Below are positions 35,622-43,564 of a stretch of 64,000 bases of DNA, piece after piece (position 1 is the first letter of the stretch; each line of letters begins with the position of its first letter). Below the pieces are notes generated by a model. It had not been told where the DNA came from. It searched no databases and was given only the letters and a program-made list of their open reading frames with translations. Location: positions 1-64,000 of the forward strand of contig CAZEHA010000006.1 in the NCBI GenBank assembly GCA_964511665.1, written 5' to 3'. Position numbers and translations under genes: made by a program. This DNA comes from JAGOEF01 sp964511665. GTDB lineage: Bacteria > Bacteroidota > Bacteroidia > Bacteroidales > ML635J-15.

Positions 35622-36626
35622 ATGGCATTGAACAGATTGATAGTATCTATGTCGCCACATGATTATGGAAGCGATTCCGTAAGAAAAATCATGTTTTGGG
35701 TGGTTGCAGCCATGTTGCCGGCATTTGCCGTGTCGGTGGTGTTTTTTGGGCTCGATGCAATTCGGGTGAATGCAATTGCCATTGCGGCCTGTGTGTTTTT
35801 CGAATGGCTCATTCAAAAGTTTCTGATAAAAGGTAAAAACACCATTTCAGATGGTTCGGCAATTGTTACCGGTATGTTGCTGGCATTCAATGTTCCATCG
35901 AATCTTCCCTGGTGGATTATTGTTATTGGATCGTTGGTAGCCATAGGTATCGGAAAAATGTCGTTTGGTGGTTTAGGCAACAATCCTTTTAACCCTGCAT
36001 TGGTGGGGCGGGTATTTATGCTTATATCGTTTCCGGTGCAAATGACGTCATGGCCAACAGTGCAGGTGTTGAATTTTGCAGCCACCGATGCACAAACCGG
36101 AGCAACACCCCTGGCCATTGTGAAAGAAGGCCTCAAAAACGGACAGCCTTTCTCCGAAATTATGTCGGGTATGCCCAATATATACACCGATGCCCTCATG
36201 GGACAGGTAGGTGGGTCGCTCGGAGAAATATCGGCACTGGCTCTTTTGGTGGGCGGATTGATAATGCTTATCCGAAAAATAATAACCTGGCATATACCGG
36301 TAGCAGTGCTGGGTAGTATTGCTTTGTTTACCGGAGTACTTCATTTGGTTGACCCAAATGCTTTTGCCGACCCTGCATTTCATTTGCTTACCGGAGGTGT
36401 TATGTTGGGAGCCGTTTTCATGGCCACCGATATGGTAACTTCGCCGATGACTCCCAAGGGTATGATTATATTTGGTGTCGGCATAGGTGTAATAACGGTG
36501 CTTATAAGGGTTTGGGGTGCATATCCCGAAGGTATTTCGTTTGCCATACTGATTATGAATTCGGTGGTGCCTTTGATAAATACCTGGGCAAAGCCCAAAC
36601 GTTTTGGTGAAATTATTAAAAAGTAA
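35622..36626 (+). CDS. rnfD: Electron transport complex subunit RnfD
   Basis: 334 residues with about nine to ten membrane helices. Homologous to NqrB; carries covalently bound FMN through a Thr in a GAT motif, here QTGATPLAI (about residues 153-161). Other family features are FGGLGNNPFNPALVGRVF (about 111-128) and TDMVTSPMTPKGM (about 270-282). It begins 4 bases after rnfC ends, and its stop precedes the rnfG ATG by 4 bases. Confidence 0.96.
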   Translation: MALNRLIVSMSPHDYGSDSVRKIMFWVVAAMLPAFAVSVVFFGLDAIRVNAIAIAACVFFEWLIQKFLIKGKNTISDGSAIVTGMLLAFNVPSNLPWWIIVIGSLVAIGIGKMSFGGLGNNPFNPALVGRVFMLISFPVQMTSWPTVQVLNFAATDAQTGATPLAIVKEGLKNGQPFSEIMSGMPNIYTDALMGQVGGSLGEISALALLVGGLIMLIRKIITWHIPVAVLGSIALFTGVLHLVDPNAFADPAFHLLTGGVMLGAVFMATDMVTSPMTPKGMIIFGVGIGVITVLIRVWGAYPEGISFAILIMNSVVPLINTWAKPKRFGEIIKK

Positions 36627-36630
36627 AGCC

Positions 36631-37299
36631 ATGGCAAAGAAAGAAAGTACATTTTTAAATATGACGCTCACCCTGTTCGTTATTACAGCATTAGCAGGTG
36701 CTGCGCTAAGTTTCGTATATACACTAACCAAGGAACCCATCGATCAGGCAAAGGCAGCCAAACTGAAAAATGCCATCAATGTGGTGGTGCCCGGCGCCGA
36801 TAAAGGCGAAATTGAAGAGAACAGTGTTGCAGCGGTAGATGGAGCCGGTGAGTTAACTTTTTACAACGTAAAAGTAAATGGAGAAACTTTGGGAACAGCG
36901 GTAAAGACCTTCTCTAATAATGGTTTCAGTGGTTTGATAGTGGTTATGGTCGGTTTCGACAGCAATGGTAATATTATCGATTCTAACATGCTGGAGCATA
37001 AAGAAACTCCGGGTCTGGGCGATAAAACCGACAACAAGGTGAGCAACTGGAATGAGCAGTTTAAAGGTAAAAATCCTAGTGAGTTTATTCTTAAAGTTAA
37101 AAAAGACGGAGGCAGTGTCGATGCTATTACTGCAGCTACCATAACATCGCGGGCTTATTGCGATGCCATTCAACGTGCCTACGATACTTTTATGAAGAAC
37201 GCTGCGGGGCAGAATACTGAGGAAGTCGATACCGATGCCTCTGATGCCGATAATACCGAAACAAACGAAATTGTGGAATCAAACCAAAAGGAGGATTAA
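36631..37299 (+). CDS. rnfG: Electron transport complex subunit RnfG
   Basis: 222 residues from the ATG at 36631, four bases after rnfD; an in-frame upstream start at 36604 would overlap rnfD. One N-terminal membrane helix (about 8-32) and a periplasmic FMN-binding domain. The covalent flavin site is the Thr in DAITAATITS (about 163-172), equivalent to the usual SGATITS. The C-terminal ~30 residues are an acidic, low-complexity tail (Asp/Glu/Thr/Asn-rich), longer than in many homologues. Confidence 0.94.
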   Translation: MAKKESTFLNMTLTLFVITALAGAALSFVYTLTKEPIDQAKAAKLKNAINVVVPGADKGEIEENSVAAVDGAGELTFYNVKVNGETLGTAVKTFSNNGFSGLIVVMVGFDSNGNIIDSNMLEHKETPGLGDKTDNKVSNWNEQFKGKNPSEFILKVKKDGGSVDAITAATITSRAYCDAIQRAYDTFMKNAAGQNTEEVDTDASDADNTETNEIVESNQKED

Positions 37300-37302
37300 G
37301 AT

Positions 37303-37881
37303 ATGAATAACTGGAAAAACTTCACTAAAGGTTTCATTAAAGAAAACCCTGTTTTTATCCTCTTACTGGGGCTTTGTCCTACTTTAGGCGTAACTACATC
37401 GGCCATAAATGGGCTGGGCATGGGATTGGCCACAACTTTTGTGCTGGTGTGTGCCAATGTAGTGGTCGCATTGATAAAAAATTTGATACCAAACAAAGTA
37501 CGCATACCTTCGTTTATTGTTATTATTGCATCGTTTGTTACCATTATCGATTTGGTGATGGCAGCATATGTTCCTGCTTTGTACGAAGCTCTCGGATTGT
37601 TTATACCCCTTATTGTGGTGAATTGCGCTGTGCTGGGTCGTGCCGAAGCTTTTGCATCAAAAAACACAGTTTTTTCATCGCTTATCGACGGACTTGGAAT
37701 GGGGCTAGGGTTTACTTTTGCACTGACCCTATTGGGGGCTGTGCGCGAATTGCTTGGTAGCTATGCTCTATTTGGATATAAATTTATTCAAACCGACGGA
37801 ATCCTTGTGTTTGTACTGGCACCAGGAGCATTCTTTGGATTGGCATACCTGATTGCACTAATGAAAAAACTCAATAAATAA
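37303..37881 (+). CDS. rnfE: Electron transport complex subunit RnfE
   Basis: 192 residues with six membrane helices; homologous to NqrD. Contains the conserved LCPTLGVTTSA (about 23-33) with the Cys that helps hold an Fe-S cluster in the membrane core, and the symmetrical VVNCAVLGRAEAFA. The Shine-Dalgarno sequence AGGAGG at 37289-37294 lies inside the end of rnfG. Confidence 0.95.
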   Translation: MNNWKNFTKGFIKENPVFILLLGLCPTLGVTTSAINGLGMGLATTFVLVCANVVVALIKNLIPNKVRIPSFIVIIASFVTIIDLVMAAYVPALYEALGLFIPLIVVNCAVLGRAEAFASKNTVFSSLIDGLGMGLGFTFALTLLGAVRELLGSYALFGYKFIQTDGILVFVLAPGAFFGLAYLIALMKKLNK

Positions 37882-37903
37882 ATCCATCTAATAACACTAT
37901 ATT

Positions 37904-38476
37904 ATGGAATATATCTTAATAATAATTGCTGCAGTTTTCGTCAACAATATTGTGTTGGCGCAGTTTCTCGGAATATGTCCCTTTCTGGGTGTTTCCGGAA
38001 AAGTGAAAACCTCGGTTGGTATGGGTGGTGCTGTATTGTTTGTTATGACAATAGCAACTATAGTTACCTGGCTTATTATGAAATTCATACTAATCCCTTT
38101 CGATATACAGTATATGCAAACCATAGCATATATATTGGTTATAGCCTCGCTGGTGCAGATGGTCGAAATCGTTCTGAAAAAAGTAAGTCCATCTCTTTAT
38201 CAGGCATTGGGCGTGTTTCTTCCGCTTATCACTACCAATTGTGCTATATTGGGCGTAGCCATTCTGGTAATTCAAAAAGAATTTATTCTTCTCGAAAGTG
38301 TGATTTTCGCCATTGGTAATGCCATTGGTTTTACTTTGGCTATTGTTATTTTTGCAGGTTTACGCGAACATCTCGATAAACTTCCGGTACCTAAAGGTAT
38401 GAAAGGAGCTCCTGCTGCTTTGGTTATAGCCGGTATTCTTGCTTTGGCCTTTATGGGATTTGCCGGAATTGTATAG
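37904..38476 (+). CDS. rnfA: Electron transport complex subunit RnfA
   Basis: 190 residues with six membrane helices; homologous to NqrE, and paired with RnfE in inverted topology. Contains FVNNIVLAQFLGICPFLGVS (about 11-30) with the cluster-linked Cys and ITTNCAILGVA (about 107-117). Last gene of the rnfBCDGEA operon, 22 bases after rnfE, and followed by a terminator. Gene order BCDGEA is that of most anaerobes. Confidence 0.96.
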   Translation: MEYILIIIAAVFVNNIVLAQFLGICPFLGVSGKVKTSVGMGGAVLFVMTIATIVTWLIMKFILIPFDIQYMQTIAYILVIASLVQMVEIVLKKVSPSLYQALGVFLPLITTNCAILGVAILVIQKEFILLESVIFAIGNAIGFTLAIVIFAGLREHLDKLPVPKGMKGAPAALVIAGILALAFMGFAGIV

Positions 38477-38496
38477 TATTCTATTTGTAGGAAAAG

Positions 38497-38522
38497 AAAA
38501 AGCGCAGGCATGCGCTTTTTTT
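38497..38522 (+). terminator. Rho-independent terminator of the rnf operon
   Basis: AAAAAGCGCA at 38497-38506 pairs perfectly with TGCGCTTTTT at 38511-38520 around a four-base loop, continuing into more T. It sits 20 bases after the rnfA stop. Confidence 0.85.
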
Positions 38523-38563
38523 ATATTACATTTTATTACTTTTTGACTTAAAAAATAAATGGA

Positions 38564-39343
38564 ATGAACACCGATAAACGTATCGAAGAATTTAAACGAT
38601 TGCTCGACATTATGGACCAGCTCAGGGAGAAATGTCCCTGGGATAAAGAACAAACCAACGAGAGTCTCAGAACCCTCACTATCGAAGAAGTATTCGAACT
38701 TGCCGATGCTGTACAGGCTCAAAATGCATCCGAGATAAAAAAAGAGCTTGGTGACATTCTGTTGCACATTGTGTTTTATGCCAAAATAGGAGAGGAGAAC
38801 CAGCAGTTTGATATAGGCGATGTGTTGCAGTCTATCAACGAAAAACTGATTTACCGCCACCCTCACATATTTTCTGATGTAAGTGTAAGCGATGCCCGCG
38901 AAGTGGAACGAAACTGGGAGAAGATAAAGCTAAGCGAAGGACGAAAAAAAACAGTGCTGGGCGGCATTCCTACGGCTATGCCTGCTATGATTAAGGCCTA
39001 TCGCATGCAAGATAAAGCCAGAGGTGTAGGCTTCGACTGGGAGCATAAGGAGCAGGTTTGGGACAAGGTGAATGAAGAGTTGCTGGAACTAAGACACGAA
39101 ATAGAAAATCAGGATGCGGTGAATACTGAAAAAGAGTTTGGCGACTTGTTGTTTGCTGTTATAAATGCAGCCCGACTGTATGGCGTGAATCCTGAAAATG
39201 CACTCGAAAAGACCAACCAAAAATTTAAAAAACGCTTCGAATTTCTCGAGTCACAAACCTTACAACACGGCTTTAACATGAAATCGATGAGCCTCGACGA
39301 AATGGATAAGTTTTGGAATGAGGCGAAAAAAAGGGGTATGTAA
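38564..39343 (+). CDS. mazG: Nucleoside triphosphate pyrophosphohydrolase MazG
   Basis: 259 residues. Hydrolyses NTPs and dNTPs to monophosphates and pyrophosphate, for house-cleaning. Two MazG domains are visible: the first with CPWDKEQT and the metal-binding EEVFELADA...KKELGDILLH (residues ~24-75), the second with NEELLELRHEI...EKEFGDLLFAVINAAR (about 175-210), each carrying the ExxE...ExxD arrangement. Length fits the full-size enzyme. It begins 42 bases after the rnf terminator and is followed within 6 bases by the glycosyltransferase gene. Confidence 0.95.
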   Translation: MNTDKRIEEFKRLLDIMDQLREKCPWDKEQTNESLRTLTIEEVFELADAVQAQNASEIKKELGDILLHIVFYAKIGEENQQFDIGDVLQSINEKLIYRHPHIFSDVSVSDAREVERNWEKIKLSEGRKKTVLGGIPTAMPAMIKAYRMQDKARGVGFDWEHKEQVWDKVNEELLELRHEIENQDAVNTEKEFGDLLFAVINAARLYGVNPENALEKTNQKFKKRFEFLESQTLQHGFNMKSMSLDEMDKFWNEAKKRGM

Positions 39344-39349
39344 ACTGTG

Positions 39350-40501
39350 ATGATTCTGTCGCTTGCCATAGGATGTTTTGTTGTAGATGGATGGTCGTTT
39401 TGGCTTTCGGTTTTGTTTCTCATATTCTTCATTGTTCAGTTGATTTTTTATGGTTTTATATACCGCAAGGCCTATGCCGTTGACACAGTAACAATAGCTG
39501 AGCAGCATCCTGTTTCGGTGATTGTTGCTGCCCGAAACGATGCACCCGGTTTAAAAAAACTCTTACCCGAATTGCTTCGGCAGCAGTATGGCTGTTTCGA
39601 AATTATTGTGGCCGATGACAGGTCAGTAGATGATACACGCGAAGTAGTGACCACATTTATTGGTAAATCCGATAAAATCAGGTATCTGAAAGTGGATCCC
39701 TGCGTAGATGAGATTCCCGGAAAGAAATTAGCTCTTTCGAAGGCCATTCGGCAGGCTAAATATGAGTTACTCTTGTTTACCGATGCCGATTGCGTTCCTT
39801 CATCATCGAACTGGATACTATTGATGGCTTCTGCATGTAAGCCTAATACCGATTTGGTACTGGGTTATGGAGCCTATGTTGCCGAAAAAAACTGGCTCAA
39901 TACATTGATACGATACGACACACAACTTATTGCATTGCAATATTTGGGTATGGCCAATGCCCATATGCCCTATATGGGTGTTGGGCGTAACCTATTGTAC
40001 CGCAAATCGCTATGGCAATCGACCAATGGATTTACGCAGCATAGTAGTGTAGCCTCCGGCGATGATGATTTATTTGTGCAGCAGGCAGTTCAAAAAAGGA
40101 ACCATGCAACTGTGTTACATCGCGATGCAACAACATTTTCGGTGGCCAAGTCTGAATTTTCGCTGTGGCGTAATCAAAAAATACGACACCTAACAACAGC
40201 ACCTCATTACAAGTTGGGTTTGCAGATATTGTTGATTGCCGAACCCCTTAGTCGTATGGTACTCTATATTATACTTATTTTGCTTTTCGTTTTTTCGGCG
40301 AAATACTTTGCCCTTGCAGCTCTGTTGCTATACTTAATGCTGATGGTGTTGAAAGTACATCGTTTCGATCGTTTTGCAAAAACGGCAGGCGAACAAAACT
40401 TGAGCATAAAAATATTTTGTTTCGATGTGATTTTGCCATTGGTTTATTCTTATTTTTGGATGATTAAAAAATTTTGCCGCCCTAACATACAATGGAAATG
40501 A
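39350..40501 (+). CDS. Family 2 glycosyltransferase with membrane segments
   Basis: 383 residues from the ATG at 39350 (a GTG three bases earlier is possible). An N-terminal anchor helix, then a GT-A domain with VSVIVAARNDA, the Asp pair in VADDRSVDD, the metal-binding motif TDADC (about residue 144) and an acidic acceptor motif ASGDDDLF. The last ~90 residues contain two or three membrane helices. It is laid out like the enzyme at 12629-13753, so they are probably paralogues. Its end overlaps the start of the sigma factor gene by up to 10 bases. Confidence 0.87.
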   Translation: MILSLAIGCFVVDGWSFWLSVLFLIFFIVQLIFYGFIYRKAYAVDTVTIAEQHPVSVIVAARNDAPGLKKLLPELLRQQYGCFEIIVADDRSVDDTREVVTTFIGKSDKIRYLKVDPCVDEIPGKKLALSKAIRQAKYELLLFTDADCVPSSSNWILLMASACKPNTDLVLGYGAYVAEKNWLNTLIRYDTQLIALQYLGMANAHMPYMGVGRNLLYRKSLWQSTNGFTQHSSVASGDDDLFVQQAVQKRNHATVLHRDATTFSVAKSEFSLWRNQKIRHLTTAPHYKLGLQILLIAEPLSRMVLYIILILLFVFSAKYFALAALLLYLMLMVLKVHRFDRFAKTAGEQNLSIKIFCFDVILPLVYSYFWMIKKFCRPNIQWK

Positions 40502-41091
40502 ACGAACATTCGCCCAAGGCGCTCGAAGATATCGCTTTTATTGACGCTGCTCTTTCAGGCGATGGCACTGCCTATACCAAGCTTTTGAATAAATATTACG
40601 ATCAGATTTATTATTTATTGCTGCGACGTGTTAACAGCGAAGTGGAAGCCGAAGATTTGGCGATGGAAACATTCGGAAAGGCATTTAATAATCTGGCGCA
40701 ATATACTCCCGATTTCGCATTCAGCACCTGGTTGTTTCGCATAGCTACCAACAATTGCATCGATTATCTTCGTAAGAAAAAAACCAAAACCTATCCACTC
40801 GAAGCAGGAAGCGAAGTTTCTGATGTTGAGAATTTGCCGCAGTTATCGGCTTCTTCTCCCAATCCCGAAGAAAGCATTATTAAAGAACAGAAAGCTTTAA
40901 TTTTACTCGAGCTGATAAAAAAACTTAAGCCTCGCTATGCCAAGCTGGTCGAATTGAGGTATTATCAAGAGCTTTCGTACGAGGAAATTTCGCAAGAGCT
41001 CGATTTGCCGTTAGGAACCGTAAAGGCTCAATTGTTTAGGGCACGAGAGCTTCTGTATCCACTGATTAAGTATAAAGCCGATAACTTCTGA
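40492..41091 (+). CDS. ECF-type RNA polymerase sigma factor
   Basis: 199 residues from the first ATG at 40492; a second ATG at 40498 overlaps the upstream stop as ATGA and is equally possible. Region 2 includes YYDQIYYLLLRRVNSEVEAEDLAMETF (spanning about 30-60) and STWLFRIATNNCIDYLRKK (core- and -10-binding). A Pro/Ser-rich linker follows, and region 4 has LRYYQELSYEEISQELDLPLGTVKAQLFRAREL (helix-turn-helix). No anti-sigma gene is next to it, unlike most ECF factors. The gene is embedded between a glycosyltransferase and rsmG, so housekeeping-type expression is possible. Confidence 0.93.
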   Translation: MEMNEHSPKALEDIAFIDAALSGDGTAYTKLLNKYYDQIYYLLLRRVNSEVEAEDLAMETFGKAFNNLAQYTPDFAFSTWLFRIATNNCIDYLRKKKTKTYPLEAGSEVSDVENLPQLSASSPNPEESIIKEQKALILLELIKKLKPRYAKLVELRYYQELSYEEISQELDLPLGTVKAQLFRARELLYPLIKYKADNF

Positions 41092-41092
41092 A

Positions 41093-41716
41093 ATGAACCG
41101 TATTCTAGCAAATTTCCCTTACTTAACCCGCCTGCAGAAAGAGGCTCTTGTTGGTTACGAAGGCTTGTTGCGCAACTATAACCAAAACATTAATCTGATA
41201 TCGCGAAAAGATGTCGATTATATTTACCAGCGACATATTATGCATTCGCTGTCGATTGCCAAGGTTTTTAGTTTTTCGGCTTCATCGCATATTGCCGATG
41301 TGGGTTCAGGAGGTGGCTTTCCGGGTATTCCCCTTGCAATTATGTTTCCGGCGGTTCAATTTACACTTATCGACAGTATTCAAAAGAAAACCAGGGTGTT
41401 AGGAGAAATTGCCGTAAAACTAAACCTGTCGAATGTTTCGGTTGTAAACAGCAGAGTAGAAAGGCTCAACATGAGATTTGATTACGTAACAGGGCGTGCT
41501 GTAACCGCTTTTCCCGACTTTTATCAATTGACGCGACATCTCATTTCGCCACGAAGCCATAACACAAGGCCCAACGGAATCATATATCTGAAAGGCGGCG
41601 ATATTCACAACGACCTCGAAATGTTTCACAAGGCTCAGGTATTTTCGGTTTCCGATATTTTTCAGGAAGAATTCTTTGCCACAAAATCGATAATTTATTT
41701 GCCGGTGCACATATAA
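41093..41716 (+). CDS. rsmG: 16S rRNA (guanine-N7)-methyltransferase RsmG
   Basis: 207 residues. Methylates N7 of G527 in 16S rRNA using S-adenosylmethionine. The N-terminal helix region contains NQNINLISRKD (about 25-35), and the SAM-binding loop is ADVGSGGGFPGIPLAI (about 65-80). VNSRVERL and TGRAV are the next conserved strands. It starts one base after the sigma factor stop. Length is normal. Confidence 0.95.
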   Translation: MNRILANFPYLTRLQKEALVGYEGLLRNYNQNINLISRKDVDYIYQRHIMHSLSIAKVFSFSASSHIADVGSGGGFPGIPLAIMFPAVQFTLIDSIQKKTRVLGEIAVKLNLSNVSVVNSRVERLNMRFDYVTGRAVTAFPDFYQLTRHLISPRSHNTRPNGIIYLKGGDIHNDLEMFHKAQVFSVSDIFQEEFFATKSIIYLPVHI

Positions 41717-41799
41717 CTATATTCGCGAGCAGCGTTAACGCAATTATTCAACTCAAAAAACTCACATGTTGAATATTTTGTTTTTTTTAATACGCTTAC

Positions 41800-41829
41800 T
41801 TGTTAAAACAAAATTATGTTCTATATTTG
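41800..41829 (+). promoter_or_regulatory. Promoter of rpmH
   Basis: TTG at 41800-41802 and TATATTTG at 41822-41829 are separated by 19 bases, matching the -33/-7 pattern well. The leader to the ATG at 41875 is about 40 bases. Confidence 0.65.
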
Positions 41830-41874
41830 CAGTCCGATTTTGAAAGTTTAATTGACAATAAAAATACGAGTGAG

Positions 41875-42033
41875 ATGAAAAGAACATTCCAGCCTTCGCA
41901 ACGCAAGAGAAGAAACAAACACGGTTTCCGCGAAAGAATGGCTTCTGCCGATGGTAGAAAATTATTGGCCCGCCGCAGAGCCAGAGGAAGAAAAAAATTG
42001 TCGGTGTCAGACGAAGGCCGGCATAAAGTGTAA
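41875..42033 (+). CDS. rpmH: Large-subunit ribosomal protein bL34
   Basis: 52 residues from the ATG at 41875; longer upstream frames would extend into the promoter and are not real. The sequence begins MKRTFQPSQRKRRNKHGFR and has the LLARRRARGRKKL typical of bL34. The usual neighbours in many bacteria (rnpA, dnaA) are not here. A strong terminator follows 27 bases downstream. Confidence 0.97.
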   Translation: MKRTFQPSQRKRRNKHGFRERMASADGRKLLARRRARGRKKLSVSDEGRHKV

Positions 42034-42060
42034 GGTATACTAATACAATATGTTAAAGAA

Positions 42061-42088
42061 AGCTATCGGTTACGGTAGCTTTTTTTTT
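42061..42088 (+). terminator. Rho-independent terminator of rpmH
   Basis: AGCTATCG pairs with CGGTAGCT around a short loop at 42061-42080 (one mismatch), followed by nine T residues. Confidence 0.85.
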
Positions 42089-42165
42089 GAACAAACATTG
42101 TGTTGGTGTTGTTTAAGTCAATAATAGTTTATATTTTCGCTCATCAACTTAAAACAAAAACAAGT

Positions 42166-43011
42166 ATGAAAAAAGCTCTTTTAATTTTTGCATGTGTCAT
42201 GGGTTTAAGCGTTGCTGTGCAGGCTCAGGACATCGACATGCTATCGAAACGGGGCGTTCCCATTCTGCCTGAACAGGGGGACATTGCCTTAGGTATCGAC
42301 GCTCTTCCCGTATTCAGGTATGTCGGGAATATGTTCAACAACACGGTGAACAACACTATTGCATGGAATTTTGTAGGTGATTTGGGTAATACCAACAACA
42401 TTTATGTGCAATACTACATCGAAGACAACGCTTCTATTCGCATTGGCGCTCGATTTGGTACACAAAACATTATTAATCAGGAGTTTGTTATGAAAGATCT
42501 TGCTGTTCCCGATCCTGATATTATGGTTACCGATCGCTGGCTTATCAGCAATACCAATCTGAATTTGGGCGGTTCCTATCAAATGCATCGCGGCAAAGGT
42601 CGTGTGCAGGGTTACTACGGAGCGGGCCTCATGTTCGTATGGCAGCAGACTTACCATAACTACGATTATGGCAATGCGATGTCAACAGAATTTAATAGCC
42701 CCAACACCACTAATTTTGGGTTTAATATTACTCCAACAGGACGTGTTATCAGCGTTACCGATGTTACCCGCATGGGTGTAGTTGCTCACGCATTTATTGG
42801 TGTTGAGTATTTCTTTGCTCCCAAGGTTTCGATTGGCGGAGAATTCGGTTACGGATTACTTGCAGTGCGCACCAAAGGTGGTCAGCAAACTGTTGAAAGA
42901 TTTACAGGTACAGCCATCGAGCACGAAACCACTCCTGTAGCCAACGATGGTATTATTACCCTCGATAATCATAACAATGGTGCCAATATTTTCTTGAAAT
43001 TTCATTTTTAA
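42166..43011 (+). CDS. Outer-membrane beta-barrel protein
   Basis: 281 residues from the ATG at 42166, which opens a good signal peptide (MKKALLIFACVMG...VQAQ). The mature part shows alternating hydrophobic strands with turns rich in Gly/Asn (IRIGARFGTQN, GRVQGYYGAGLMF, VSIGGEFGYGLLAV) and ends in a terminal Phe after HF, the pattern of an eight- to ten-strand barrel of the OmpW/opacity type. Function unknown. The lipoprotein gene at 43051 follows 39 bases downstream and probably shares the transcript. Confidence 0.82.
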   Translation: MKKALLIFACVMGLSVAVQAQDIDMLSKRGVPILPEQGDIALGIDALPVFRYVGNMFNNTVNNTIAWNFVGDLGNTNNIYVQYYIEDNASIRIGARFGTQNIINQEFVMKDLAVPDPDIMVTDRWLISNTNLNLGGSYQMHRGKGRVQGYYGAGLMFVWQQTYHNYDYGNAMSTEFNSPNTTNFGFNITPTGRVISVTDVTRMGVVAHAFIGVEYFFAPKVSIGGEFGYGLLAVRTKGGQQTVERFTGTAIEHETTPVANDGIITLDNHNNGANIFLKFHF

Positions 43012-43050
43012 TAAATAACAAATTAAGTTAAACCAAAAAATTTAAACAAT

Positions 43051-43515
43051 ATGAAAAAGTTCATTCCCTTTTTATTAGTGATGTTTTTCGGCGCTGCCGC
43101 ATTATTAACCGGTTGCACCGAAGACCCACCCGTGGCTGAACCCTTGCCCACATCTACTATCGAAGGCGTTGTATATGCAAATATTGACTTAACGAACGCT
43201 GTTAATGAAAAAGCGCCTGCTGGAACTAAAATTTTCTTTAGAATTGATGCAGCTGATTTGGTGATGAATCCATTAGTAGGCTATGCTTACCAAACATTGC
43301 AATATGAAACTACCGTAGGCAGCGATGGCAAGTATATGATTGAATTACCTTGCGCAACGCATCAAGCGGTTAATGTTACTATTACTGCCGATGATTTTTC
43401 TGCAGTTCGTCAGCTTTCTGCAACTACCACCGATACCCATTATTTTGATGCAGGAGTTTTGGTAGTAGGAATTCGTAACGGAGAAAAACATTTCCAAGAT
43501 ATAATGTACTTCTAG
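43051..43515 (+). CDS. Putative lipoprotein with a single beta-sandwich domain
   Basis: 154 residues. The lipobox LLTGC gives an acylated Cys at about residue 22, followed by an acidic/Pro-rich linker (TEDPPVAEPLP). The rest resembles a carboxypeptidase-regulatory-like beta-sandwich (STIEGVVYANIDLTN opening, then DGKYMIELPC). It follows the outer-membrane barrel gene and may be its surface partner; this is inference. A bidirectional terminator follows. Confidence 0.75.
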   Translation: MKKFIPFLLVMFFGAAALLTGCTEDPPVAEPLPTSTIEGVVYANIDLTNAVNEKAPAGTKIFFRIDAADLVMNPLVGYAYQTLQYETTVGSDGKYMIELPCATHQAVNVTITADDFSAVRQLSATTTDTHYFDAGVLVVGIRNGEKHFQDIMYF

Positions 43516-43534
43516 TACATAATTTGTATTAAAT

Positions 43535-43564
43535 AAAAAAGGCACCTTTTTGGTGCCTTTTTTA
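43535..43564. terminator. Bidirectional terminator between convergent genes
   Basis: GGCACC at 43541-43546 pairs with GGTGCC at 43552-43557 around five T. A-run on the left and T-run on the right extend the stem and provide a U-tract in both directions. It overlaps the stop codon of the minus-strand SGNH gene. Confidence 0.85.

Noticed and set aside
36048..36740. 230-codon minus-strand frame opposite rnfD/rnfG
   Set aside because: Antisense to two clearly identified genes; Gln/His/Tyr-rich composition typical of a shadow frame.
34283..37299. Nqr (Na+-translocating NADH:quinone reductase) instead of Rnf
   Set aside because: The order B-C-D-G-E-A, the ferredoxin-type RnfB with several 4Fe-4S motifs, and absence of an NqrF-like gene indicate Rnf.
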